Below are positions 1 through 7,988 of a stretch of 35,197 bases of DNA, piece by piece. Within the stretch, counting starts at the first letter, position 1. The number at the start of each line of letters is the position of its first letter. Below the pieces are notes generated by a model. That model ran no database searches. It was given only the letters and a program-made list of their open reading frames with translations, and was not told where the DNA came from. Made by a program: the position numbers and the translations under genes. Origin of the DNA: Bacteroides sp. (GTDB lineage: Bacteria; Bacteroidota; Bacteroidia; Bacteroidales; Muribaculaceae); NCBI GenBank assembly GCA_014802445.1, contig JAAVCF010000013.1:8022-43218 (forward strand), given 5' to 3'.

Positions 1-663
1 GAGCGCCGCAACCAGCTCCACGAAGTGATCCGCCTGTCAGGCATGAATCTCATCATCGATGACTCTGACCATCCCCTTATTATTAAGGTGGCCACCCTGC
101 AGCCCACCCGCATGCAGGTTTACTTCATTGACAACGATGATTACTTCAGCACATCGCCCGTCAAGGACCTTGAAATCAATCTCTCGCCGGCCGACAACGA
201 CGAGCGCACCATGTTCTACGTGCGCGGCGTGGTGGAGACCGTCAAGAAGCTCCGCTGGGCTCCCGCCATCATCCACTGCTCGGGATGGATTTCGGCCCTT
301 GCGCCCCTCTATCTGAAGCGAATGTATGCCGACGACCCCGCCTTCCGCGACGCCAAGATTGTCTACTCCATCACTGACCCCACCACCCTGCCCGAGAATC
401 TCGACGAGCGCTTCGTTGAGAAGCTCCTGATGGACGGCACGTTCAGCAAAGAGGATGTGGAAGCCCTTGGCGAAGGCCCCGTGGGCATTGAAGGCCTCAC
501 CCGCCTGGCTGCCCGCTACGCCGACGGCATCATTGCCGCCCACCCTGACCTCGCCCCTGAAATCATCGAAGCCGCCAAGGAGTCAGGAAAGCCCTTCCTT
601 GACTACACCGACAGCATCGACGAAGCCGTGGCGAAATACATTGATTTCTACAAACAGCTCTGA
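1..663 (+). CDS. Glycogen/starch synthase, short Bacteroidetes type (C-terminal part, 5' end outside window)
   Basis: The frame is open from base 1 and stops at 661-663, giving 220 residues of a truncated protein. The sequence ERRNQLHEVIRLSGMN and the phrases HPLIIKVATLQ and MQVYFIDNDDYF match the short (about 270 aa) GT5-like glycogen/starch synthases of Bacteroidetes, which carry little beyond the N-terminal Rossmann-like catalytic half. The segment PAIIHCSGWISALAPLYLK corresponds to the part of GT5 enzymes around the conserved HxHDW-type position. Expected role: ADP- or UDP-glucose-dependent glucan elongation in the cytoplasm; whether the short form is catalytically complete cannot be judged here. 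The DUF4270 lipoprotein gene follows after 59 bases in the same direction, an arrangement common in Bacteroides. About 50 N-terminal residues are probably missing. Confidence 0.85.
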   Translation, partial: ERRNQLHEVIRLSGMNLIIDDSDHPLIIKVATLQPTRMQVYFIDNDDYFSTSPVKDLEINLSPADNDERTMFYVRGVVETVKKLRWAPAIIHCSGWISALAPLYLKRMYADDPAFRDAKIVYSITDPTTLPENLDERFVEKLLMDGTFSKEDVEALGEGPVGIEGLTRLAARYADGIIAAHPDLAPEIIEAAKESGKPFLDYTDSIDEAVAKYIDFYKQL

Positions 664-722
664 TTCCGCCCACCACCGGCTCTCCACAGCCCGGACCCCG
701 CGGATTCACGGAAACTGACATC

Positions 723-2147
723 ATGAAGAAACTCCTCTTTATCGCTGCGGTAATTGCCGCCATGTGCTGCGCCACCTCATGCGACGACGACGTGTCGCCC
801 ATCGGCTCCTCGCTCGTCAAGGACCAGATTGAGATTATCATTGACACCACCTATAACCTCACCGGTCACTCCGTTGAGAGCCCCTATGTGCAGGCCCACA
901 CCGTGCTCCAGCTCATAGGCTCAATGACCGCCGAAGGCTACGGCACATTCTCATCATCCGTGGTCACCCAGTTCATGCCCACGGAGACCTTCGTCACCGA
1001 AGGCGTCACCGCTGAGTCAATTGACTCGGTGAAGCTCATCATGCGTGTACCCCTCGGCGCCTATGTGGGCGACTCGATGGCCATCATGGGCCTCACCGCC
1101 TACCCCCTGACGCGCCAGCTCCCCTCGGCAATCACCAGCGCCTTTGACCCTCAGGGCTACTTTGACGCCTCGGCCCCGATGGGCTCCACCATGTATGCCC
1201 TCAACGGCGGCGCCGTGCCTGACTCCATGGCCTCATTCCCTTACCGCTTCATCACCATTGACCTGGGCAAAGAGTTTGGCCGCAAGGTGTTCAACAAGTA
1301 CAAGGACTCCCCCTCCACCTTCGCCACCCCCGAGGCCTTCGCCCAATGGTTTCCCGGCATGTATCTGGCCAACACCTTCGGCAGCGGCCGCGTGGCCCAG
1401 GTGGACTCCACGGTCATCTCCATGTATTACCGCCAGACCCTCCCCATTGACGACGAGAAGAACCCCCGCGACACCGTTTACAATCGCGTGAGCTCATATC
1501 TGGCCGTCACCCCCGAGATTCTGACCAACAACAACATGGCCTTCACCATCGCCCCCTCGCTCAACGAGCGCGCCAAGGCCGGCGAGCCCATCCTCGTGGC
1601 CCCCACAGGCTATGATGTGCAGATGAACTTCCCCGCCCGCGACATCATCAAGCGCTACCGCTCAAGCGGCACTGACCTGACGGTGGTCAACTCGCTGCAG
1701 CTCACCGTGCCCGTGGAGGAGATTCCCAACAACTTCGGCATCACCCCGCCCCCTTACGTGCTGCTGGTCAAGAAGTCAATGAAGGACGAATTCTTCGCCA
1801 AATCAATGCTTCCTGACAACATCAACTCATTCTATGCCGACTACGACAGCTACACTCGCAGCTACACCTTCACCGACATGCGCGACTACATCCTCGACCT
1901 CCTGGCCAAGGACGAAGTGACGGATGAGGATGAAGAGTTTGTGGTGTGTGCAGTGACGATGAGTTTCGAAAAGCGCGCCTCCTCCTCGGCCAGCATCTAC
2001 TATCTCTACTACTACGGCATGAGCAACACCGAGACCGAAGTGGTGGCCGGCGTGACCCCTTACGTCCACCGTCCTGCCATGGCCAAGCTCGCCCTTGACA
2101 AGTCAAAAATTACTTTCACATATAGTGTGCAGAATCTAAATTTTTAG
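723..2147 (+). CDS. DUF4270 family lipoprotein
   Basis: A 474-residue protein with a lipoprotein signal: basic MKK, hydrophobic stretch, and lipobox ATSC with the lipidated cysteine at residue 20. The three residues after it are acidic (CDDD). In Bacteroidetes, acidic residues right after the cysteine act as a lipoprotein export signal to the cell surface, so surface exposure is inferred. The rest matches the DUF4270 pattern, including the early SPIGSSLV and IDTTYNLTGHSV segments and a beta-rich body ending in FTYSVQNLNF. Function is unknown for the family. It lies 59 bases after the glycogen synthase and is probably co-transcribed with it; no promoter is evident in the gap. Its TAG stop directly abuts the -7 box of the downstream tRNA gene. 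Confidence 0.8.
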   Translation: MKKLLFIAAVIAAMCCATSCDDDVSPIGSSLVKDQIEIIIDTTYNLTGHSVESPYVQAHTVLQLIGSMTAEGYGTFSSSVVTQFMPTETFVTEGVTAESIDSVKLIMRVPLGAYVGDSMAIMGLTAYPLTRQLPSAITSAFDPQGYFDASAPMGSTMYALNGGAVPDSMASFPYRFITIDLGKEFGRKVFNKYKDSPSTFATPEAFAQWFPGMYLANTFGSGRVAQVDSTVISMYYRQTLPIDDEKNPRDTVYNRVSSYLAVTPEILTNNNMAFTIAPSLNERAKAGEPILVAPTGYDVQMNFPARDIIKRYRSSGTDLTVVNSLQLTVPVEEIPNNFGITPPPYVLLVKKSMKDEFFAKSMLPDNINSFYADYDSYTRSYTFTDMRDYILDLLAKDEVTDEDEEFVVCAVTMSFEKRASSSASIYYLYYYGMSNTETEVVAGVTPYVHRPAMAKLALDKSKITFTYSVQNLNF

Positions 2148-2155
2148 TATCTTTG
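2148..2155 (+). promoter_or_regulatory. -7 promoter box for tRNA-Thr
   Basis: TATCTTTG matches the Bacteroidota -7 consensus TAnnTTTG. It begins one base after the stop codon of the DUF4270 gene and 20 bases before the mature tRNA end, as expected for a short leader. No convincing TTG -33 element is visible. Confidence 0.6.
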
Positions 2156-2174
2156 CACCGCTGAAAGCAAATTG

Positions 2175-2247
2175 GCCGCAATAGCTCAGTTGGTAGAGCA
2201 TTTCATTCGTAACGAAAAGGTCGTGGGTTCGAGTCCCACTCGCGGCT
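2175..2247 (+). tRNA. tRNA-Thr (anticodon CGT)
   Basis: A full cloverleaf can be folded. The acceptor arm is 2175-2181 with 2240-2246 (one A-C mismatch), the D stem is GCTC/GAGC, the anticodon loop is TTCGTAA giving CGT (threonine, codon ACG), and the T arm is GTGGG-TTCGAGT-CCCAC. The discriminator base is T at 2247 and CCA is not encoded. The anticodon stem has one A-C pair next to the loop. A terminator follows 14 bases later, so this is a single-tRNA transcription unit. Confidence 0.95.
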
Positions 2248-2261
2248 CAGATTAAATTAAA

Positions 2262-2303
2262 AGAGCCTCAGTCAGTTAGCAATCTGGCTGAGGCTCTCTT
2301 TTT
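2262..2303 (+). terminator. Intrinsic terminator after tRNA-Thr
   Basis: A 14-bp stem (2262-2275 with 2284-2297, one G-T wobble) built on AGAGCCTCAG/CTGAGGCTCT encloses an 8-base loop and is followed by CTTTTT. Confidence 0.9.
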
Positions 2304-2374
2304 GTTAATGCCTTTTTTGAGGGGGTATTTCCCAAATTTGAGCCTGAGGTTTGACTCTATTTTGACTCTGGAAA

Positions 2375-2414
2375 TGTAGGGGCGGCCGTTCGGGCCGCCC
2401 GCCCCTCCGCGACA
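2375..2414 (-). repeat. Inverted single copy of the GC-hairpin repeat
   Basis: Read on the minus strand this stretch carries the same core as the tandem units that follow (tgtcgcggag, GC-rich hairpin, ccctaca). Its hairpin arms are GGGCGGCC/GGCCGCCC, like the copies at 14.5 and 16.6 kb and unlike the adjacent plus-strand units. It faces the tandem array head to head. Confidence 0.75.
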
Positions 2415-2425
2415 AATCCACGGAG

Positions 2426-2454
2426 GGGTGTTTATGGGTGTTTATGGGTGTTTA
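2426..2454. repeat. 10-bp tandem repeat (GGGTGTTTAT, 2.9 copies)
   Basis: GGGTGTTTAT occurs at 2426-2435 and 2436-2445, with a third copy lacking the last base at 2446-2454. It runs straight into the first CGATTG hairpin of the long tandem array and separates it from the inverted copy upstream. Confidence 0.85.
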
Positions 2455-2910
2455 CGATTGTTCCAATCGTTTTCGGTGTCGCGAAGGGCGGGCGCCCCGA
2501 ACGGGCGCCCCTACATTTTGCGGGGCGGTTTGCGGGTTATTACGATTGTTCCAATCGTTGTCGGTGTCGCGGAGGGCGGGCGCCCCGAACGGGCGCCCCT
2601 ACATTTTGCGGAGCGGTTTGCGGTTTTTTACGATTGTTCCAATCGTTTTCGGTGTCGCGGAGGGCGGGCGCCCCGAACGGGCACCCCTACATTTTGCGGG
2701 ACGATTTGCGGACGATGGATGCGATTGTTTCTCAATCGTTTTCGGTGTCACGGAGTGCGGGCGCCCAGAACGGGCGCCCCTACATTTTGCGGGGCGGTTT
2801 GCGGACGATGGATACGATTGATTCTCAATCGTTTTCGGTGTCGTGGAAGGCGGGCGCCCAGAACGGGCGCCCCTACATTTTGCGGGGCGGTTTGCGGACG
2901 ATGGGGCGGA
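2455..2910 (+). repeat. Five tandem copies of a ~90-bp double-hairpin repeat
   Basis: Units begin with CGATTG at 2455, 2543, 2631, 2722 and 2815, giving spacings of 88, 88, 91 and 93 bases. Each unit carries hairpin 1, CGATTG-loop-CAATCG (loops TTC, TTC, TTC, TTTCT, ATTCT); a linker ttttcggtgtcgcgga; hairpin 2, GGGCGCCC-loop-GGGCGCCC (loop CGAAC or AGAAC); and a tail ctacattttgcgg. All three forward frames stay open for long stretches only because the unit lacks stop codons, so the block is non-coding. It resembles REP/BIME-type extragenic palindromes. No RAYT-type transposase is present in the window. Single copies of the same family lie at 14472 and 16550. Confidence 0.9.
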
Positions 2911-2928
2911 CGCACCGGAGGGCGGACG

Positions 2929-2954
2929 TAACTCCTAACTCCTAACTCCTAACT
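2929..2954. repeat. 7-bp tandem repeat (TAACTCC)
   Basis: Three full copies of TAACTCC (2929, 2936, 2943) and a partial fourth lie at the downstream edge of the tandem repeat block. The repeat runs through the stop codon (2942-2944) of the convergent HsdR_N gene, so slippage here could change its last codons. Confidence 0.85.
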
Positions 2955-3409
2955 AACATCTCGTATCGGGGGATTTCGCGGAGGAAGCGGTAGGTGCCTT
3001 CGGGGGTGAACTCGCAGCAGTAGTGGCTCAGGCCGTTGGTCACCACGAGCCACCGTGCTCCCACCACCACATTGTAACGCGCAATCTGGTCAAACACCTT
3101 CTGAGTGATGGCCACATGCGGCGCCTTACACTCCACCACCATCAGCGGGCGCATGCCGGCGCGGGAATAGACCACCGTGTCACATCGCCGCTGAGTGTCG
3201 TTGAGCTTGATGCCCACCTCATTGGCCATCAGTCCGCGCGGATAGCCCAGTGTCACAATCAGATGATTCACAAAGCATTGGCGCACCCACTCCTCAGGCG
3301 TCAGCGCCACAAAGCGCCCCCGCAGAGAGTCGAAAATCTCGCTATGGCGAGTGCCCCTGCGCAGGCGCGGAGCATAAGGCGGAAGGTTTAAGGGGGGCAG
3401 ATGGTCCAT
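2942..3409 (-). CDS. Stand-alone HsdR N-terminal domain protein (PD-(D/E)XK nuclease fold)
   Basis: 155 residues when started at the ATG at 3409, which gives MDHLPPLNLPPYAP. The frame stays open upstream, but that part would be antisense to the start of holA. The protein matches the type I restriction enzyme R N-terminal domain family (HSDR_N_2). Visible features are VRQCFVNHLIVTLGYP followed by a PD-(D/E)XK signature, CDTVVY then MVVECKAP, with catalytic-type D, E and K all present. No helicase or motor domain and no HsdM or HsdS gene is present, so it is not a restriction enzyme by itself. The gene is divergent from holA, a pairing I recall from other Bacteroidetes. A DNA-repair or nucleic-acid role is possible but unproven. 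Confidence 0.75.
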   Translation of the reverse strand: MDHLPPLNLPPYAPRLRRGTRHSEIFDSLRGRFVALTPEEWVRQCFVNHLIVTLGYPRGLMANEVGIKLNDTQRRCDTVVYSRAGMRPLMVVECKAPHVAITQKVFDQIARYNVVVGARWLVVTNGLSHYCCEFTPEGTYRFLREIPRYEMLVRS

Positions 3410-3420
3410 GAGTGGGGAAT

Positions 3421-3440
3421 TTTTTGTAAATTTACAAAAA
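3421..3440. promoter_or_regulatory. 20-bp perfect palindrome in a divergent promoter region
   Basis: TTTTTGTAAATTTACAAAAA is identical on both strands and lies between the start of the HsdR_N gene (3409) and of holA (3450). Its centre TAAATTTA is a one-mismatch -7 box (TAnnTTTG) on both strands at once. Starts of transcription about 7 bases away on each side would give very short leaders for both genes. It may be a two-way promoter, an operator, or both. Confidence 0.55.
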
Positions 3441-3449
3441 TTTCCGTCA

Positions 3450-4496
3450 ATGGCAGCCCCCAAAACCGCATCGTTCACTGATTTGGCCCGCTTTGTGGCC
3501 AAGGGTCACGACCTCGCTCCCGTGTATATGCTTCACGGTGAGGAGGGTTTTTATATTGACCGGCTCGTGAAGATTTTTGAGAATCTCGTGCCCGAGGCCG
3601 ACCGTGATTTCAATCTCACCACCCTCTACGGCCCCCAGACCACCATGGCAACGGTCCACGAAGTGTGTCGCCGCTTCCCCATGATGAGCGACCGCCAGGT
3701 GGTGATTCTCAAGGAGCTGCAGAATGTGAGCGCCGACGAGCTGCGCAAGCTCGCCCCCTATCTGCGGCAGCCCTCGCCCACCACTGTGCTCGTGGCCTGC
3801 TTCCGCGGCGAGAAGGCCAAGGGCAAGGAGATGCTCGACGCCGCCCGTGAAGGTGGAGCCGTGTTCTTCGAATCAAAGAAACTCAAGGAGAGCCAGGTGA
3901 CCGGCGAGCTCTCATCGCTGCTCCGCACCCACGGCCTCAACATTGAGCCCAAAGGGCTGGAGCTGATGTGTAGCCACGTGGGCACCGACCTGTCGCGCCT
4001 CTACAACGAAGTGGACAAGCTCGCCACGGCCCTGCCCAAAGGCTCCATGGTGACCCCTGAGGTGATTCAGAAGCTCATTGGCATCAACAAGGACTACAAC
4101 AGCTTTGAGCTGGCCGACGCCCTACTGCGCCGCGACGCCGCCAAAGCCTTTGACATCGTGAAGCGCTTTGCCGCCAACCCCAAGGACAAGAACAACGCCT
4201 TTCCGCAGGTGATAGCGGTGGTGTTCGGCAAATTCTCTGACCTGATGGTGTGTCACTTCGCCCCTGACAAGAGTCCCGCCGGGCTGGCGCGGGCCACCGG
4301 CGGCTCCGAATGGGCCATGCGCCATCTCATCCCCGTGATGCGTAACTACAATGCCTTTCAGGTCATTGAAATCATAGGAATCCTCCGCCGCACCGATGCC
4401 CAAAGCAAAGGCATAGGCAGCCGCCAGGACCCCTTTGACCTGATGCACGACATGGTGTTCAGCATCCTCACAGCCCCCGGCCGCCTCCCTTACTGA
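3450..4496 (+). CDS. holA: DNA polymerase III subunit delta
   Basis: A 348-residue protein from ATG 3450 (MAAPKTASFTDLARF). An in-frame ATG at 3408 would add residues read through the palindromic promoter and is not favoured. Delta opens the sliding clamp within the clamp loader during replication. Family features visible are PVYMLHGEEGFYIDRLVKIF near the N-terminus, FNLTTLYGPQTTMATVHEVCRRFPMMSDRQVVILKE, SQVTGELSSLLRTHGLNIEPKG, then a C-terminal helical collar domain (NNAFPQVIAVVFGKFSDLM and RNYNAFQVIEIIGILRRTD). Length is typical for the family. It has its own terminator at 4537-4570. Confidence 0.93.
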   Translation: MAAPKTASFTDLARFVAKGHDLAPVYMLHGEEGFYIDRLVKIFENLVPEADRDFNLTTLYGPQTTMATVHEVCRRFPMMSDRQVVILKELQNVSADELRKLAPYLRQPSPTTVLVACFRGEKAKGKEMLDAAREGGAVFFESKKLKESQVTGELSSLLRTHGLNIEPKGLELMCSHVGTDLSRLYNEVDKLATALPKGSMVTPEVIQKLIGINKDYNSFELADALLRRDAAKAFDIVKRFAANPKDKNNAFPQVIAVVFGKFSDLMVCHFAPDKSPAGLARATGGSEWAMRHLIPVMRNYNAFQVIEIIGILRRTDAQSKGIGSRQDPFDLMHDMVFSILTAPGRLPY

Positions 4497-4536
4497 GCGC
4501 CCCCGGAGCCGCAAAGAGGAAAAAAGTGTGGACCTA

Positions 4537-4570
4537 AATAATAAACCGCCCCGCGGTTTCGTTATTTTTT
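4537..4570 (+). terminator. Intrinsic terminator after holA
   Basis: AAACCGC (4543-4549) and GCGGTTT (4553-4559) pair around a CCC loop. The stem extends outward through AATAA/TTATT and is followed by a T run. It ends three bases before the -7 box of the next operon. Confidence 0.75.
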
Positions 4571-4572
4571 AG

Positions 4573-4580
4573 TAATTTTG
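4573..4580 (+). promoter_or_regulatory. -7 promoter box of the PpiC-SurA-OstA operon
   Basis: TAATTTTG is an exact TAnnTTTG match, immediately after the holA terminator. It lies 79 bases before the ATG of the PpiC gene, so the leader is about 70 nt. Confidence 0.65.
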
Positions 4581-4659
4581 GGCCGTTTAACAAGCGGTCG
4601 GTTAATTACGTCACACTATTAAACAAATCTTGCAAATCATACATTTTTAATCATCTGAG

Positions 4660-6594
4660 ATGAAAAAGTATTTTGTTCCGGTGGCTGTTTTGGCTGCAAC
4701 CATAATTTCGGCTACAGCAGCCAAGAAGAGCTCTGACCCCGTGCTGATGACCGTCAACGGCAAGGACGTGCCCGTCAGCGAATTTCTCTATCTCTACCAG
4801 AAAAACAACCGTCAGCAGGCTGAGCCCCAGACGCTGGACGAATACCTTGACATGTTCGTCAAATATAAGCTTAAAGTGGCCGATGCCGAAGCCGCAGGCC
4901 TCGACACCACCGCCGCGTTCCGCAAAGAATACGTGGGCTACTGCGACGACCTGGCCAAGCCTTACCTCACTGACTCAACAGTGGTGGACCGCCTGCGCCA
5001 CGAAGCCTATGAGCGCATGAAAACCTCGCGCAAGGTGAGCCACATCATGCTCCCCGCCGGACGCACCCCCGCCGAGCGTGCCGCCAACATGCAGCGCCTC
5101 GACTCTATCCGCACCGCCATCCTCGGCGGCGCTGACTTCGGCGAAATGGCCGTGAGATACTCCGTTGACCGCGCAGCCGTGCGCAATCACGGCGAGATGG
5201 GCTGGATCAATGCCACCGGCCTCCCCTTCCCCTTTGTGGAAGCAGCCTACGCCACTCCCGTAGGTCAGATTTCCGAGCCCTTTGACGACGCCCCCTACGG
5301 CCTCCACATCATCCGCGTGGAGGACGAAAAGGCCAACCCCGGCCAGGTGAGCGCCCGCCATATCCTCAAGCTCACCCGCGGCCTCTCGCCTGAAGAAGCA
5401 GCCGTCAAGAAACACCAGATTGACTCCATCTACACCGTCCTGAAAAACGGCGCCGACTTTGCCGACGTGGCCACCCGCGAGAGCGAAGACCCCGGCTCGG
5501 CCCGCCGCGGAGGCGAGCTCGGATTCTTCGGCCCCGGCCAGATGGTGCCCGAATTTGAAGCCGCCGCTTTCTCACTCGCTGACGGCGAGATTTCCGAGCC
5601 TTTCGCCACCGCCTACGGCTACCACATTGTCCAGACCACGGCCCATCAGCCCGTGGCTGCCTTTGAGGACTGCGTGGCCGACATTGACCGCCAGATTTCA
5701 GCCGACTCACGCGCCAACCTTCCCCGCAAGGCCAGCCTCGAAAAATTCCGCGCTCAGCTGGGCGGCGGCATCAACGCCGTCGAGCTTGAGAAGATTAACG
5801 CCGACATTGCCGCCAACTCCGGCCTTGACTCGCTCCTGCTTGCCAAGATTCGTCAGAACCCCGCCGTGCTCGCCACCGTGGGCGCCTCGCAGATCAAAGC
5901 CTCTGACGTGGCCGGCGCCCTCACCCTCAAAGCGCCCCTGACCACCGAAGTGGCCACCGAAGTGTTTGCCAACACCCTCAACACCCTCCTGGACGACGCC
6001 ACCGCCACCGAAGCGCGCGCCAACCTCGCCCAGATGGACCCCTCTTACCGCAACCTCATCAACGAATATCGCGACGGCATCCTCCTCTTCGAGGTCAGCA
6101 ACCGCGAAGTGTGGGACCGCTCAAACAAGGACAACGAAGGCCTTGAAGCCTACTTCAACGCCCACAAGGACAACTACAAATGGGACGCCCCCCGCTTCAA
6201 GGGCATAATCATCTCAGCCACCACTGACTCCATTGCCGACGCCGCCAAGGCCTATCTGGCCGCCAACCCCGTGGGCGTTGACTCACTGGTGCAGAAGCTC
6301 CGCGACAACTTCGGCCGCAACATCCGCATTGAGCGCAAAGTCTTTGCTCAGGGTGAGGACCCCGTGGTGGACTATCTGGGCTTCAACGGTCCCAACCCCG
6401 GCCAGCAGGGCAAATGGACAGGTTTCTTCCTCTATGAAGGCAAGGTGCTTGACGCCCCCGAAGAGGCTGCCGACGTGCGCGCCCTCGTGGTCAATGACTA
6501 TCAGCAGTGGCTCGAGCAGCAGTGGCTTGCCCGCCTGGAAAAGACCTACCCCGTGAAAATCAACAAGAAAGAGCTCAAAAAGCTCTCTAAATAA
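4660..6594 (+). CDS. Peptidylprolyl isomerase with two PpiC/parvulin domains
   Basis: 644 residues with a Sec-type signal peptide ([15 protein letters not shown]..., cleavage near residue 20), so it acts in the periplasm. Two parvulin domains are visible: residues about 123-221 ([30 protein letters not shown]) and about 229-328 ([42 protein letters not shown]). A long C-terminal chaperone-like region of about 300 residues follows. Parvulins isomerise Xaa-Pro bonds, and SurA-like members escort outer-membrane proteins. It heads an operon with a second PPIase and an OstA-like protein, which points to outer-membrane biogenesis. The first domain is less canonical than the second. Confidence 0.9.
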   Translation: MKKYFVPVAVLAATIISATAAKKSSDPVLMTVNGKDVPVSEFLYLYQKNNRQQAEPQTLDEYLDMFVKYKLKVADAEAAGLDTTAAFRKEYVGYCDDLAKPYLTDSTVVDRLRHEAYERMKTSRKVSHIMLPAGRTPAERAANMQRLDSIRTAILGGADFGEMAVRYSVDRAAVRNHGEMGWINATGLPFPFVEAAYATPVGQISEPFDDAPYGLHIIRVEDEKANPGQVSARHILKLTRGLSPEEAAVKKHQIDSIYTVLKNGADFADVATRESEDPGSARRGGELGFFGPGQMVPEFEAAAFSLADGEISEPFATAYGYHIVQTTAHQPVAAFEDCVADIDRQISADSRANLPRKASLEKFRAQLGGGINAVELEKINADIAANSGLDSLLLAKIRQNPAVLATVGASQIKASDVAGALTLKAPLTTEVATEVFANTLNTLLDDATATEARANLAQMDPSYRNLINEYRDGILLFEVSNREVWDRSNKDNEGLEAYFNAHKDNYKWDAPRFKGIIISATTDSIADAAKAYLAANPVGVDSLVQKLRDNFGRNIRIERKVFAQGEDPVVDYLGFNGPNPGQQGKWTGFFLYEGKVLDAPEEAADVRALVVNDYQQWLEQQWLARLEKTYPVKINKKELKKLSK

Positions 6595-6620
6595 TCCCTC
6601 ACGCTAACACGCCTACCCAA

Positions 6621-7988
6621 GTGCTCATAAAAAAACTTATCCTTCCCGCCTCCCTCGCCGCTGCCGCAATAGCGGCCTGGGCAGGCACTGACAATGTGGC
6701 CGAAGAGGCCGCATGGGTCATCGGCGACCAGCCCATCTGGAAATCCGAAATCGAAGAAGCCTATCAGCAGATTCTTTATGAGCGCACACCGCTGACCGGC
6801 GACCCCTACTGCGTAATCCCCGAACAGCTCGCCGTGGAGAAGCTCTATCTCCATCAGGCCGACATTGACACCGTCGAGGTGCAGCCCGCCATGGTGGCCC
6901 AGCGCGTTGACGGCATGCTCAACTACTATGCCGCCTCACTCGGCTCACGCGAGAAGGTGGAGCAGGTGTTCAACAAATCATGGAATGACCTGCGCGAATC
7001 CCTCACCGAGATGCAGACCAACCAGAGCCGCGTGGCTCAGGTGCAGGCCAATCTCACCAAGGATGTCACCGCCACCCCCGCCGACGTGCGCCGCTTTGTC
7101 AACTCCCTGCCGCAGGACAGCCTCCCTTACGTGCCCCTGCAGGTGGAAGTGCAGATTCTCACCCTCCAGCCCCTCATCCCCCGCGAAGAGATTGAAGAGG
7201 TCAAGGCACGCCTGCGTGACTACACCGAGCGCGTCAACAACGGCGAAAGCGACTTCTCCACCCTCGCCATCCTCTACAGCCAGGACCCCGGCAGCTCTTC
7301 GCGCGGCGGCGAGCTCGGCTTCATGGGCCGCGGACAGCTCGTGCCTGAATACGCCGCAGTGGCCTTTAACCTCAATGACCCCAAGCGCGTCAGCAAAATC
7401 GTCGAGACGGAGTTTGGATTCCACATCATCCAGCTCATTGAAAAGCGCGGCGACCGCATCAACACCCGCCACATCCTCCTCCGGCCCAAGGTGAGCGACA
7501 AAGACCTATCTGACGCCATCACGCGCCTTGACTCCATCCGCGCCGACATGACCGGCGGCAAGTTCACCTTCGAGGAAGCCGTGCAATACCTCTCGCAGGA
7601 CAAGGACACCCGCAACAACCGCGGACAGATGGTCAACCAGCAGAACGGCACCACCCGCTTCGAGATGTCACAGCTCCCCCAGGAAGTGTCAAAAGCCGTC
7701 AGCACCCTCCAGCCCGGCGAAATCTCGTCGCCCTTCATCATGAAGGACTCCAAAAACCGCGATGTGGTGGCAATCGTCAAGCTCTCTGACCGCATTGAAG
7801 GCCACAAAGCCAACTATGCCGACGACTATCAGCAGCTCAAAACCCTCTACGAAGAGCGCAAGAAGGAGCAGATTCTCGCCGACTGGCTCAACAAGAAGAT
7901 TGCCGATACCTATGTGCGCATTGAAGACGGATGGCGCAACTGCAACTTCCGCTACAAAGGATGGATAAAAGAGAAAGCCTCCGAATGA
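6621..7988 (+). CDS. SurA-like peptidylprolyl isomerase
   Basis: 455 residues with a GTG start (GTG CTC ATA AAA AAA) that yields a proper signal peptide (IKKLILPASLAAAAIAAWA). The layout is SurA-like: an N-terminal helical chaperone part (about 30-150), a parvulin domain at about 175-275 (EVQILTLQP, RGGELGFMGRGQLVPEYA, TEFGFHIIQLIEKRGD), and a second at about 285-390 (NTRHILLRPKV, ISSPFIMKD). The second domain lacks the usual glycine-rich stretch and may not be catalytic. It starts 26 bases after the first PPIase and overlaps the OstA-like gene by four bases (ATGA), so translation is probably coupled. Role inferred: periplasmic chaperone for outer-membrane proteins. Confidence 0.9.
   Translation: MLIKKLILPASLAAAAIAAWAGTDNVAEEAAWVIGDQPIWKSEIEEAYQQILYERTPLTGDPYCVIPEQLAVEKLYLHQADIDTVEVQPAMVAQRVDGMLNYYAASLGSREKVEQVFNKSWNDLRESLTEMQTNQSRVAQVQANLTKDVTATPADVRRFVNSLPQDSLPYVPLQVEVQILTLQPLIPREEIEEVKARLRDYTERVNNGESDFSTLAILYSQDPGSSSRGGELGFMGRGQLVPEYAAVAFNLNDPKRVSKIVETEFGFHIIQLIEKRGDRINTRHILLRPKVSDKDLSDAITRLDSIRADMTGGKFTFEEAVQYLSQDKDTRNNRGQMVNQQNGTTRFEMSQLPQEVSKAVSTLQPGEISSPFIMKDSKNRDVVAIVKLSDRIEGHKANYADDYQQLKTLYEERKKEQILADWLNKKIADTYVRIEDGWRNCNFRYKGWIKEKASE

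Noticed and set aside
2350..2369. 9-bp direct repeat TTTGACTCT downstream of tRNA-Thr as an attachment site
   Set aside because: It is short, lies outside the tRNA gene, and no integrase or second tRNA end copy is present.
2455..2910. Possible CRISPR array
   Set aside because: The whole ~90-bp unit is repeated without unique spacers, and no cas genes are present.
2428..2945. Three overlapping open frames of 127-167 codons with repeated GRPERAPLHF-like phrases
   Set aside because: They are translations of the tandem hairpin repeat in all three forward frames. Unit lengths of 88, 91 and 93 bases shift frame between units, and no single frame is favoured.
3410..3502. N-terminal extension of the HsdR_N protein (start at 3502)
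   Set aside because: The added residues are antisense to the beginning of holA and its promoter; the ATG at 3409 fits the domain start.
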